A stretch of DNA of 64,000 nt, taken from NCBI RefSeq assembly GCF_000980885.2, contig NZ_LBDA02000086.1, positions 31,043 through 95,042 of the forward strand, given 5' to 3'. Shown here piece by piece: positions 16,007 through 25,100 of this stretch. The DNA is from Streptomyces malaysiense (GTDB lineage Bacteria > Actinomycetota > Actinomycetes > Streptomycetales > Streptomycetaceae). Both the position numbers and the translations under genes were made by a program. Under the pieces are notes generated by a model, which saw only the letters and a program-made list of their open reading frames with translations, searched no databases and was not told the DNA's origin. Position 1 is the stretch's first letter; the number at the start of each line of letters is the position of its first letter.

Positions 16007-16942
16007 ATGATGGTCCCGGTGGCCCTTTTACTGCTCGGCGCCCTCACCGCCGCCCTCGGTCCGCGGCTGCTCGCCCGCGCCGGCTGGCCGGACCGGGAAC
16101 CGGTCGTCGCCCTGTGGGCGTGGCAGTGCGTCGTGGCGGGCGTACTGCTGTGCTGCGCGCTGTCGATGACGCTGAGCGCCGCCGCGGCCTGGGCGCCGGT
16201 GCGCGGGCGGGTGTTCGGGCGGGCGCCGCGCGCGGTCGTGGACGCCTACGCCCTCGGCACCGCGAACCCCTGGGCGGCCGCCACCGCCGTGCTGCTGGCC
16301 TGCGCGGGGCTGTGGAGCGCGGCCATGCTGGTGCGGGAGGTCGCGCGATCCGGCGCGCGACGGCGGGCGCGGCGGGCCGAACTCCTCCTGCGCGCACCGC
16401 TGTTGCCTGGTGAGGAGCCGGGAGGGGGGCGGCTCGTGGTGCTGGAGGACAGTCGCTCCGACGCCTGGTGGCTGGCCGGTGCGACACCCCGACTGGTCGT
16501 CACCACGGCCGCGTTGCGGCGCCTGGAGGAGCGCCAGCTGGACGCGCTGCTCGCCCATGAGAGGGGGCACGCGCGGGCGCGGCACGACTGGCTGCTGCAC
16601 TGCTCGGCCGCGCTCGCGGAGGGGTTCCCCCAGGTGCCGGTGTTCGCCGCGTTCCGGGACGAGATGCACCGGCTGGTGGAGCTGGCCGCGGACGACACGG
16701 CCGCACGGCGCTTCGGCCGGCTGACCACCGCGCTCGCGCTGGTCGAACTCAACGAGGAGCGGGGCGTGTTCGGGCCCAGCCCGACTCCCGAGGCGCATCT
16801 GCCGCAGCGGGTGGACCGGCTGCTCACGCCGGCCGGTCGGCTCCCCGCCCTGCACCGGCTGCGGCTCACGGCGGCCGCCGCGCTGGTGCCGGCGCTCCCG
16901 GTGCTGCTGACCCTGGTACCGGGACTGCGGGCACTGGGCTGA
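16007..16942 (+). CDS. M56-family membrane metallopeptidase (BlaR1/MecR1-like)
   Basis: A 311-residue membrane protein with three N-terminal hydrophobic segments (VPVALLLLGALTAALGPRLL; CVVAGVLLCCALSMTLSAAA; AAATAVLLACAGLWSAAMLV). A cytoplasmic zinc-protease domain follows, with LLAHERGHARARHDWL (HExxH variant, His about 184 and 188) and EMHRLVELAADDTAA supplying the third ligand. A final membrane segment ends the protein. M56 peptidases often sit beside a BlaI-type repressor they cleave; none is adjacent here, so the target is unknown. ATG 16007 is used because the upstream frame is antisense to nothing conserved. Confidence 0.87.
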   Translation: MMVPVALLLLGALTAALGPRLLARAGWPDREPVVALWAWQCVVAGVLLCCALSMTLSAAAAWAPVRGRVFGRAPRAVVDAYALGTANPWAAATAVLLACAGLWSAAMLVREVARSGARRRARRAELLLRAPLLPGEEPGGGRLVVLEDSRSDAWWLAGATPRLVVTTAALRRLEERQLDALLAHERGHARARHDWLLHCSAALAEGFPQVPVFAAFRDEMHRLVELAADDTAARRFGRLTTALALVELNEERGVFGPSPTPEAHLPQRVDRLLTPAGRLPALHRLRLTAAAALVPALPVLLTLVPGLRALG

Positions 16943-16988
16943 GCGCGACCCGGCTCCTGCGCCCATCGCTCCGGATAGAGTCCGGCCC

Positions 16989-17699
16989 ATGACCGCCGTG
17001 CTGTTCGACTTCTCCGGGACGCTGTTCCGCGTCGAGTCCACCGAGTCCTGGCTGCGTGCGACGCTGGACGAGACCGGACGGGACCTTCCCGAGCATGAAC
17101 TGAGAGAAGCGGCTCGGGCGTTGGAGGCGGCCGGCGCGCTGCCGGGCGGGGTGGCGCCGGTGCGGGTACCCGAGGAGCTGGCCGGGCTGTGGGCGCGCCG
17201 GGACGAGAGCGCGGAACTGCACCGGGCGGCGTTCACGGGCATGTCCCGGCTGGTTCCGCTGCCCGATCCGGCTCTGCACGACGCGCTCTACGCGCGGCAC
17301 ATGTCCCCCGCAGCCTGGACCCCCTACCCGGACGCCCCGGAGGTGCTGCGCGCCCTGCGCGAGCGCGGTGTCGGCGTGGCGGTGGTCAGCAACATCGGCT
17401 GGGATCCGCGTCCGGTCTTCCGCGCGCACGGCCTCGACCCGTTCGTGGACGCCTATGTGCTGTCGTACGAGCACGGGGTGCAGAAGCCCGACGCCCGGCT
17501 GTTCTCGGTCGCCTGCGCGGCGCTCGGCGCCGATCCCCGGTGGACGCTGATGGTCGGCGACAGCAGGGAGGCGGACGGGGGCGCGGCGGCGCTCGGCTGC
17601 CGGGTGCACTTCGTGGACCATCTGCCGGCCGCCGACCGTCCCGACGCGTTGCTGCCGGTTCTCGACCTGGTCCCGCGCCTCGCCCCGGACCTGGCCTGA
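16989..17699 (+). CDS. HAD-superfamily hydrolase
   Basis: A 236-residue HAD protein with a cap. Motif I is LFDFSGTLFRVES, motif II VAVVSNIGWD, motif III Lys in EHGVQKPDARLF, and motif IV LMVGDSREADGGAAALG. Motif I reads DxSGT where phosphatases have DxDGT: the Asp two residues after the nucleophile, the usual general acid, is Ser. That makes a plain phosphatase activity uncertain. It follows the M56 gene by 46 bp on the same strand, but no functional link is evident. Confidence 0.87.
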   Translation: MTAVLFDFSGTLFRVESTESWLRATLDETGRDLPEHELREAARALEAAGALPGGVAPVRVPEELAGLWARRDESAELHRAAFTGMSRLVPLPDPALHDALYARHMSPAAWTPYPDAPEVLRALRERGVGVAVVSNIGWDPRPVFRAHGLDPFVDAYVLSYEHGVQKPDARLFSVACAALGADPRWTLMVGDSREADGGAAALGCRVHFVDHLPAADRPDALLPVLDLVPRLAPDLA

Positions 17700-17824
17700 C
17701 GTTCCCCGGAACCGGTACCCCGGTGTCCGGCGAACGCGCACCGTCCGCCGAGGTGATCCCCCGCGTCACCCCGGCAGACGGCAGCTCGGACCGGACCCAT
17801 GGGTTCCGGATGCGTTGAGTATAG

Positions 17825-17843
17825 TTGGCTGGCAGCCAGTCAA
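17825..17843. promoter_or_regulatory. Probable TetR autoregulatory operator
   Basis: TTGGCTGGC - A - GCCAGTCAA, 9-bp arms with one mismatch, ending 14 bp before the tetR ATG and overlapping a TATAGT hexamer that may be the -10 box. Confidence 0.6.
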
Positions 17844-17857
17844 CGCAGGAGTCCAGC

Positions 17858-18526
17858 ATGTCCCCGCGCAGCGCCTCGGTCAATGAAGAGTTGCGAAGGC
17901 GTTCCCGGGAGCGGCTGCTCCAGGCCGCCGTGGAGTTGGTGGACGAGCGGGGCTTCGAGGCCACCACGCTCGGCGACATCGCGGACCGCGCCGGTTCCGC
18001 CCGCGGTCTGGTGTCGTACTACTTCCCGGGCAAGCGCCAGCTGGTGCAGTCCGCCGTGCACCGGCTGATGCACCGCACGCTGGAGGAGGCGCTGGAGCGG
18101 GAGCCGCGCAGCGAGGACGGCCGGGAGCGGCTGGCCCGCGCCGTCGACGCGATCCTCGGGCTGGCCCGCGACCGGCCGGTGCTGATGCGCCAGCACATGG
18201 CGGGACTGCTCCACGCCGAGGGTTTCGTGGAGTGCCCGGAGCAGCGGCGGCTGTCGGAGCTGCTCGGCGACACCGTGGCCCGGTACGGCTCCGCGGACGT
18301 GACGGCCGACTATCCGATGCTGCGGGCCCAGCTGATGGGAGCGGTGTACGCGGTCCTGGTCCCGGGCGTGCCCATGCCCGTCCCCGCGCTGCGCGCCGAG
18401 CTGTTCCGGCGCTACGGGCTCGACTGGGAGCTGGGGGTGCCGCCGGAGCGGGACTCCGGACGCGAGGCCGTGGAACGCGATCTGTCGCGGTTCTTCGCGA
18501 CCGGGGAGCGCCCGGAGGGGTCGTAG
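17858..18526 (+). CDS. TetR-family transcriptional regulator
   Basis: A 222-residue TetR regulator. The N-terminal HTH is RERLLQAAVELVDERGFEAT then TLGDIADRAGSARGLVSYYF with PGKRQLV, the canonical TetR signature (residues about 14-60). The C-terminal ligand domain is specific and gives no ligand clue. ATG 17858 has AGGAG 8 nt upstream. The inverted repeat just upstream of the start suggests autoregulation. Downstream genes are on the other strand, so the regulon may be only itself or lie elsewhere. Confidence 0.92.
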   Translation: MSPRSASVNEELRRRSRERLLQAAVELVDERGFEATTLGDIADRAGSARGLVSYYFPGKRQLVQSAVHRLMHRTLEEALEREPRSEDGRERLARAVDAILGLARDRPVLMRQHMAGLLHAEGFVECPEQRRLSELLGDTVARYGSADVTADYPMLRAQLMGAVYAVLVPGVPMPVPALRAELFRRYGLDWELGVPPERDSGREAVERDLSRFFATGERPEGS

Positions 18527-18544
18527 CGGACGCGGGAGGACCGT

Positions 18545-19129
18545 CTATCGGCGGGCGTGCCTGGGTGTGAGCAGGCCCGCGTCCCTGGCCTGGGCGATCA
18601 GGCCGAGCGTGCGCCGGCGGCCGTGGCCGGTCGCCCGCATCACGGCGAGCACCGGGTCGGCGCCCGCCTCCTGAGCCGCGCGGTACTCCCGGGCGAGCAG
18701 CCGCCGGCCCTCGGCCCCGCGCGGCCAGGTCGGGCGGGCCCGCCGCCGGGTCGCGCGGGGGGCACCGGGGCCGGGACCGTCGTGGTGCGCCGCCGGGCCC
18801 GGCGCACGGCCCGCGGCCCGCTCCCCCGTCCAGAACGCCTCCAGGAGCGGCTCCTCGATCCAGTCGGCGAGGACGGTGAGGTCGTCCAGGGAGAGGGCGG
18901 GGCGGGCCCGGATCTCCTCGACGCAGACGCTGCCCCCGTCGCTCACGACGGCCAGGGCGTCCACCCCGGCGCCGTCCGGGAAGTCCAGCCGGACGTGCAG
19001 CCAGGACAGGGTGCCGCCGTGCTCGCGCACCTCCCACGCGGGCCACACGGACAGCGCGCCGTCCTCCGCGTTCCGCTCGGAAAGATCAAGAAAGGATGCT
19101 TCGAGCACCTGGGCAACGTATCGGCGCAC
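18545..19129 (-). CDS. DUF6214 family protein, function unknown
   Basis: A 194-residue protein I recognise as DUF6214, an actinobacterial family of unknown role. It has an N-terminal beta-rich part (LSWLHVRLDFPDGAGVDALA), the block ALSLDDLTVLADWIEEPLLE, a Pro/Gly/Arg linker, and a C-terminal helical tail (AREYRAAQEAGADPVLAVMR then RRTLGLIAQARDAGLL) that looks helix-turn-helix-like. GTG 19129 is chosen for the GGAGGG directly before it; the open frame runs much further upstream but is antisense to the FprA-like gene. It is divergent from that reductase. Confidence 0.7.
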   Translation of the reverse strand: MRRYVAQVLEASFLDLSERNAEDGALSVWPAWEVREHGGTLSWLHVRLDFPDGAGVDALAVVSDGGSVCVEEIRARPALSLDDLTVLADWIEEPLLEAFWTGERAAGRAPGPAAHHDGPGPGAPRATRRRARPTWPRGAEGRRLLAREYRAAQEAGADPVLAVMRATGHGRRRTLGLIAQARDAGLLTPRHARR

Positions 19130-19249
19130 GCGCCCTCCATACGGTGGGACACGCGCCCACGTCACCCCGGCGGGCTCTGCCCCAGGGGGCCCGTCGGTGG
19201 GACCCTTGAGACGTCCGCGCACTCTCCTTTCGCCGTCAGGAGCACCGCC

Positions 19250-20590
19250 GTGCTGCGAGTCGCCGTCGTAGGATCCGGGCCGAGCGGGTGCTACACCGCC
19301 CAGCAGCTCGTCCAGCGGGACCCCGAGGTGCGTGTGGACGTGCTGGACCGGCTGCCCTGCCCGTACGGACTGGTCCGGTACGGCGTCGCCCCGGACCACG
19401 AGAAGATCAAGTCGCTCCAGGACGGCCTGCGTACGGTGCTGGAGCACGAGCGGGTGCGGTTCCTCGGCGGGGTGCGGGTGGGCGGGCCCGGCGGGGTGCC
19501 GGTGAAGGTGCTCCGCGGGCTGTACGACGCGGTGGTGTACTGCGTGGGCGCCGCGACCGACCGCCACCTCCGCATTCCGGGCGAGGAGCTGCCGGGCTGC
19601 TGGTCGGCGACCGAGTTCGTGGCCTGGTACAGCGCCCACCCGGACGCGGCCGACGCGGGTTTCCTGCGGGACGTGCGCTCGGCGGTGGTGATCGGCGCGG
19701 GCAACGTGGCGGTGGACGTCACCCGGATGCTGATGCGCGGCGCGGCCGAGCTGTGGCCGACGGACATGCCGCAGGGGGCACTGGACACCCTGGCGCGGAG
19801 CGGGGTCCGCGAGGTGCGGATGGTGGCGCGGCGCGGTCCCGCGCAGGCCCGCTTCACCACCAAGGAACTGCGGGAGCTGGGCACCCTGCCCGGCACCCGG
19901 GTCGTGGTGCCGCAGGAGGACCTGGCGCTCGACCCGGTCGACACCGAGACGCTGCCGGCGGCGCGGCGGCGCAATCTGGACGTGCTGCGCGGCTGGGCGG
20001 AGCGGCCCCCGGCGGTGGCCGGCCGGCAGATCCGGCTGCGCTTCTTCCTGCGCCCGGTGGAGCTGCTGGCGGACGGCGGCCGGGTGGGCGCGGTCCGCTT
20101 CGAGCGCACGGCGCCGGACGGACGGGGCGGGGTGACGGGCACCGGGCGGTACGAGAAGGTGCCGGCGCAGCTGGTGCTGCGCTCGGTGGGCTATCGCGGG
20201 GTGCCGCTGGAGGGGCTGCCGTTCGACGAGCCGAGCGGCACGGTCCCGCACTCGGCGGGGCGGGTGGTGCGCGACGGCGTGGTCTCGCCCGGGGAGTACG
20301 TCGCCGGGTGGATCAAGCGGGGTCCGTCGGGCGTGATCGGCAGCAACCGGCCCTGCGCCAAGGAGACGGTGGCCTCGCTGCTCGCGGACGCCGCCGGGCC
20401 GGCCCGCTCGGACATGCGCGCTGACGCGGTCCCCGCGCTGCTGGCGGCGGGGGCCGAGCCGGTGCCCTGGGGCGGCTGGCTGGCGATCGAGCGGGCGGAG
20501 GCCGAGCTGGGCGCGCGCCTCGGCCGGGGCGTGGTCAAGCTCGCCGACTGGGACACCCTGCTGGCGGTGGCGCGGTCGCCGCAGCCCTGA
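19250..20590 (+). CDS. FprA-like FAD-dependent NADP(H):ferredoxin/adrenodoxin reductase
   Basis: A 446-residue adrenodoxin-reductase-type flavoprotein. Signatures: FAD motif VAVVGSGPSGCYTAQQL, PYGLVRYGVAPDHEKIKS, NADP motif VVIGAGNVAVDVTRML, and the C-terminal GWIKRGPSGVIGSNR that closes over the flavin. It moves electrons between NADPH and a ferredoxin, often for cytochrome P450s or Fe-S assembly; no ferredoxin or P450 gene is adjacent. The start is GTG 19250 with AGGAG about 8 nt upstream; the frame extends upstream but only as a shadow of the DUF6214 gene. Confidence 0.9.
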   Translation: MLRVAVVGSGPSGCYTAQQLVQRDPEVRVDVLDRLPCPYGLVRYGVAPDHEKIKSLQDGLRTVLEHERVRFLGGVRVGGPGGVPVKVLRGLYDAVVYCVGAATDRHLRIPGEELPGCWSATEFVAWYSAHPDAADAGFLRDVRSAVVIGAGNVAVDVTRMLMRGAAELWPTDMPQGALDTLARSGVREVRMVARRGPAQARFTTKELRELGTLPGTRVVVPQEDLALDPVDTETLPAARRRNLDVLRGWAERPPAVAGRQIRLRFFLRPVELLADGGRVGAVRFERTAPDGRGGVTGTGRYEKVPAQLVLRSVGYRGVPLEGLPFDEPSGTVPHSAGRVVRDGVVSPGEYVAGWIKRGPSGVIGSNRPCAKETVASLLADAAGPARSDMRADAVPALLAAGAEPVPWGGWLAIERAEAELGARLGRGVVKLADWDTLLAVARSPQP

Positions 20591-20600
20591 GGCCGCGCCC

Positions 20601-20957
20601 TCAGGTGTCCTCGCCGAGTCGGGCGTGCTGGCCCCTGGCGGCGGCGAGCAGGGCGTCGAGCAGGCCCGGGAAGAGGTCGTCCAGGTCGTCCCGGCGCAGG
20701 CCGCTCATCTTGGCCGTGCCCCGGTAGCACTGCCGGATGACGCCGCTCTCGCGCAGCACCCGGAAGTGGTGCGTGGTGGTGGACTTGGTGACCGGCAGGT
20801 CGAAGCGCGAGCAGGACAACTCGTCGGCCGCGGTGGAGAGTTCACGGACGATGCGCAGCCGCACCGGGTCGGACAGCGCGTGCAGCACGGTCTCCAGTCG
20901 GATCTCCGCCCGATCGGGGTGCGGCAGCACCCGGCCGGGGGCGGCGGTCTCGGTCAC
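20601..20957 (-). CDS. ArsR-family transcriptional repressor
   Basis: A 118-residue ArsR/SmtB-type winged helix: ETVLHALSDPVRLRIVRELS then SRFDLPVTKSTTTHHFRVLR with ESGVIRQCYRGTAKMSGLRR. There is a single Cys near the end of helix 2 (ELSCSRF) and one in VIRQCYR. The usual metal site ELCVC is not present, so a redox or organic signal is more likely than a metal. It is divergent from the Old Yellow Enzyme gene, with palindromes in the shared promoter, so it very probably represses that gene and itself. Confidence 0.9.
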   Translation of the reverse strand: MTETAAPGRVLPHPDRAEIRLETVLHALSDPVRLRIVRELSTAADELSCSRFDLPVTKSTTTHHFRVLRESGVIRQCYRGTAKMSGLRRDDLDDLFPGLLDALLAAARGQHARLGEDT

Positions 20958-21036
20958 GGCGGCCCACCTTCGTCGCTGGATTCGGGAAGCTCTACGCGCC
21001 TCGCATTGTACGGCAATGTACGAGAGTCATCGTAGT

Positions 21037-21071
21037 TTGACACTCCTCGTACTACGAGGTCTATCGTACGA
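21037..21071 (+). promoter_or_regulatory. Promoter of the Old Yellow Enzyme gene with embedded ArsR-type palindromes
   Basis: The -35 is TTGACA at 21037-21042 and the likely -10 is TATCGT at 21062-21067. Between them is a perfect palindrome CCTCGTA-C-TACGAGG (21045-21059), and a second, TCGTACGA, at 21064-21071 covers the -10. Related TGTACG copies occur at about 21007 and 21017. This layout would block RNA polymerase when the repressor is bound. Confidence 0.65.
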
Positions 21072-21105
21072 GCAGATCTGCGGTCCGTGACGAATGGAGT
21101 CTGTC

Positions 21106-22185
21106 GTGAGCGTGCTGTTCGAGCCCGTCACCCTGCGTGGAGTGACCATCCCCAACCGGGTGTGGATGCCGCCGATGTGCCAGTACTCGGCCGAGCCCGA
21201 GGGGCCGCTCACCGGCGCCCCGCACGACTGGCACCTCGCCCACTACGGGGCGCGGGCCACCGGCGGTACCGGCCTGATCGTGGTGGAGGCCACCGCGGTC
21301 TCCCCGGAGGGCCGGATCTCCCCCTACGACCTCGGCCTGTGGAACGACACCCAGGTGGAGGCGTTCCGCCGGATCACCCGCTTCCTCTCCGCCCAGGGCA
21401 CGGTGCCGGGCGTCCAGCTCGCGCACAGCGGCCGCAAGGCCTCGACCGAGCGGCCCTGGAAGGGTGGCGCGCCCGTCGGTCCGGAGGGGCACGGCTGGCA
21501 GCCCCTCGCCCCGAGCCCGCTGCCCTTCGCCGAGGGCCACCCGGTGCCGACCGAGCTGACGGTCGATCAGATCAAGGACATGGTCGAGCAGTTCGGGCGG
21601 GCCGCGCGCCGGGCCCTGGAGGCGGGCTTCGAGGTCGTGGAGATCCACGGCGCCCACGGCTACCTGGTCCACGAGTTCCTCTCCCCGCACTCCAACCACC
21701 GCACCGACGCCTACGGCGGCTCGTACGAGAACCGCGTCCGCTTCGCGCTGGAGGTCGTGGACGCCGTACGGGCGGTGTGGCCCGAGGACAAGCCGCTGTT
21801 CTTCCGTGTCTCGGCCACGGACTGGCTGGAGGAGGGCGGCTGGACCGCGGACGACACGGTCCGTCTCGCCCGCGACCTGCGCGACCATGGCGTCGACCTC
21901 CTCGACGTCTCCACCGGCGGCAACGCCGTCGGCGTCGACATCCCGGTCGGGCCCGGCTACCAGGTTCCGTTCGCCGCCCGGGTGAAGGCCGAGACCGGCC
22001 TTCCGGTCGCGGCGGTCGGCCTGATCACCGAGGCCGAGCAGGCGCAGAAGATCGTGGCGAACGGCGAGGCCGACGCCGTCCTGCTCGGCCGCGAGCTGCT
22101 GCGCGACCCCTCCTGGGCCCGGCACACCGCGCGGGAGCTGGGCGGCGACGTGCGGGTGCCGGAGCAGTACCTGCGCTCGGTGTGA
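21106..22185 (+). CDS. NADH:flavin oxidoreductase, Old Yellow Enzyme (YqjM-like)
   Basis: A 359-residue FMN TIM-barrel ene-reductase. It has the YqjM-class N terminus TIPNRVWMPPMCQYSAEPEG, in which the Cys of PMCQYS tunes the flavin; VQLAHSGRKAS; the substrate-binding IHGAHGYLVHEFLSP; HSNHRTDAYGGSYENR; and the C-terminal VGLITEAEQA..LGRELLRDP. It reduces activated C=C bonds (enals, enones, quinone-like electrophiles) with NAD(P)H. I chose GTG 21106 (MSVLFEPVTLRGV) because GGAG lies 6 nt upstream; an in-frame ATG at 21094 adds four residues. Divergent ArsR control suggests induction by reactive electrophiles, which is inference. Confidence 0.93.
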   Translation: MSVLFEPVTLRGVTIPNRVWMPPMCQYSAEPEGPLTGAPHDWHLAHYGARATGGTGLIVVEATAVSPEGRISPYDLGLWNDTQVEAFRRITRFLSAQGTVPGVQLAHSGRKASTERPWKGGAPVGPEGHGWQPLAPSPLPFAEGHPVPTELTVDQIKDMVEQFGRAARRALEAGFEVVEIHGAHGYLVHEFLSPHSNHRTDAYGGSYENRVRFALEVVDAVRAVWPEDKPLFFRVSATDWLEEGGWTADDTVRLARDLRDHGVDLLDVSTGGNAVGVDIPVGPGYQVPFAARVKAETGLPVAAVGLITEAEQAQKIVANGEADAVLLGRELLRDPSWARHTARELGGDVRVPEQYLRSV

Positions 22186-22188
22186 GCC

Positions 22189-25100
22189 TCAGGCCGGCAG
22201 GAGTCGCACGACCGTCTCCTCCAGGCGGGGCAGCGCACGCTGCCCCGCCAGGGCGAGGGCGATGGCGACGGCCACGCCGCCCCAGGCGACCGGTCCGAGC
22301 GGGGTGCAGCCGAAGGCCCGGCTGAGCACCGGGGTCTGGACGACGGCGACGAGCACCGCGGCCGAGCCCAGCGAGGTGATCTGCACCAGCCGGCTGTCGC
22401 GCCGGTCGAGGAGGGTCTGCACCAGCTGGGTGCCGACCACCCCGCACAGCGCCATGGTGCTGGAGCGGCGGTCGGTGCCCGGGGTGAAGCGGCCGATCAG
22501 CCAGGCGGTGAGCGCGCCCAGGCAGGTGGTCAGCGCCCGGTGCCTGATCTGCCGCAGCAGCGGGTCGCCCAGCACCCCGGCGGCCTCCTCGACATGGGCG
22601 AGGTCCGCCTCGCCCTCCTTCTCCGTGACCGCGACCGCCATCGACGGGAACAGGTCGGTGAACAGGTTCACCATGAGCATCTGCCGGGTGGACAGCGGCG
22701 CCCGCCCGGACACCAGGGTGCCGATCAGGCCGAAGCCGACCTCGCCCGCGTTGCCGCCGATGAGGATGGCGATGGCGTCGGCCACGCTGTGCCACAGGGC
22801 GCGGCCCTCGCCGACCGCGTCGATCAGGACCGTGAGGTCGTCGTCGGTGAGCACGATGTCCGCGGCGTTGCGGGCGGCGGCCGAGCCGCGGGCGCTGATG
22901 CCGACGCCGATGTCGGCGGCGCGGATGGCCGCGGCGTCATTGGCGCCGTCGCCGACCATGCCCACCACCCGCCCCGCGTCCCGCAGCGCCTCCACGACCT
23001 GGAGCTTCTGCTCGGGCGCCACCCGGGCCACCACGCCCGCGTCACGCAGCATCCGGGCCCGCGCCGCCCGGTTCGCGGCGGCCAGCTCGTCACCGGTGAC
23101 CACCACGGTGCCCTCGGGCCAGCCCAGTTCGGCGGCGATGGCCCGCGCGGTCTGCGGATGGTCGCCGGTGAGCACGACGGGTCGTACGCCCGCCTCCAGC
23201 AGCCCCTTGACCAGCGCCGTGGAGGTCTCACGGGGCACGTCGGACAGCGCCAGCACGCCGGTGAACTCCAGCTCCTGGAGCGGCTGTTCGAGCACCTCGG
23301 CCTCGTCCTCCCCATCCCCGAGACGCCGTTCGGCCACCGCCAGGACCCGCAGCCCCGAACCGGCCAGCTCCTGGGCCGCGTCGGCGGCGCCCGCCGGGAG
23401 ACCGGTGCAGGCGGGCAGTACGGTCTCGGGGGCGCCCTTGACCACGAGGACGCGGGAGCCGTCCCCGGTGCGTCCGACGGCGGCCGCGTAGCCGCGGGCG
23501 GCCTCGAAGGGCAGCCCGGCGAGCTGGATCCAGTCGGGATCGGGGCGGGCCGCGTCCAGGACCGCCTCGTCGGTGGCGTGCACCGGCCGCTCGGAGCCGC
23601 CGTTGAAGCGGGGACAGGCCCGCGCGGCGGCCCGTACGGTGCCCGCGGACCCGGCGGCGGCCACGGCGCGCACGGTGCCCTCGGCGTCGGACACCCGCAC
23701 CAGGCGCAGCCGGTTCTCGGTGAGGGTGCCGGTCTTGTCGAAGCAGATGGTGTCCATCCGGCCGAGCGCCTCCAGGGTGCGCGGGGTGCGCACCAGGACG
23801 CCGCCGCGGCTGAGCCGGCGGGCCGCGGCCAGCTGGGCGACGGTGGCCACCAGCGGCAGCCCCTCCGGCACGGCGGCCACCGCGACCGCCACACCACCGC
23901 TGACCGCCTCGCGGATCGGGGTGCCGCGCAGCAGCGCGATGCCGGTCACCGCGGCGCCGCCCGCCAAGGTCAACGGCAGCGCCTTGCGGGTGAGTTCCTG
24001 GAGGCGGGCCTGGACGCCGGCCGCCGGGGGCATGCGCGCGGCGAGGTGCACGGCGCGGGCGGCCTCGGTGTGCTCACCGGTGCCGACCACGACGGCACGG
24101 GCCTCGCCCGCCACCACGGTCGTGCCCTCGAAGACCATGCAGCTGCGGTCGGCGACGGGCGCGTGCGGGGTGGGATCGGTGTCCTTCTCCACCGGCAGGG
24201 ACTCGCCGGTCAGCGCGGACTCGTCCACCTCCAGGCCCTCCTGCCACAGCAGCCGGGCATCGGCGGGCACCACGTCGTCTCCCTTGAGCTGGATCACATC
24301 GCCCGGCGTGAGCTTGCCCGCCTCCACGGTCCGGGTGCCGCCGGCCGGTGCCTCCTCCTCCGGGGGCACCAGGCGCGCCTTGCGCTTCTGGTCCGCGACC
24401 AGACCGGACAACGCCCGTTCGGCGCGCAGCCGTTGGACGCCTCCGACCAGGGCGTTCAGATCCAGGGCGCCGACCACGAGCAGGGCGTCCACCGCCGAGC
24501 CGAGGATCGCGGAGGCGGCCGAGCCGACGGCGAGGACCGGGGTGAGCGGGTCGTGCAGCTCGCCGCGGACGGCCTGGCCGAGCTGGTAGGACCAGCGCAC
24601 GGGGGCGACGAGCGGATGCCGGGACACCCCGTCGGCCGCCTCCCGCAGCCCCTCGGCCAGCGCGCCCAACGGCGTTCTCACGGCCTCGGGTCGGTGTTCG
24701 AGCCGGTCCCTGGTCTGCTCCGGGTCCAGCTCGTGCCAGTGCACCCGGGGGCGGGGGTGCGGGGCGCGGGCCACCGCCACGCCGAGCGCGGCGCGCATCC
24801 CGGACAGCAGTGCCACGGCGGCGCCCACGTCGACGGGCGCGTGCCGCAGCCCCGGCAGCACGGCCAGCCGCCCCCGGCCGCCCTTCGCCTCGCCGACGGC
24901 CACCAGCAGTCCGGACAGCGCCGCGCCGGACCGGGCCAGGGTCTGGGACCGCCCGCCGACCGCGCGGGCGGCCGGAATCGCGATCAGTACCCGCCACACG
25001 TCGGGCAGGCCGTGCAGGGCCAGCATGTCCGCGCCCCACACCACCGCGCCGTCGCGGTCGGTGAGGGCGACTGCGACGTCGCTGGCACGCAGCGCGGCCA

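Noticed and set aside
13382..22185. Secondary-metabolite gene cluster around the monooxygenase and reductases
   Set aside because: No PKS, NRPS, terpene, RiPP or tailoring gene group; the redox genes have separate local regulators.
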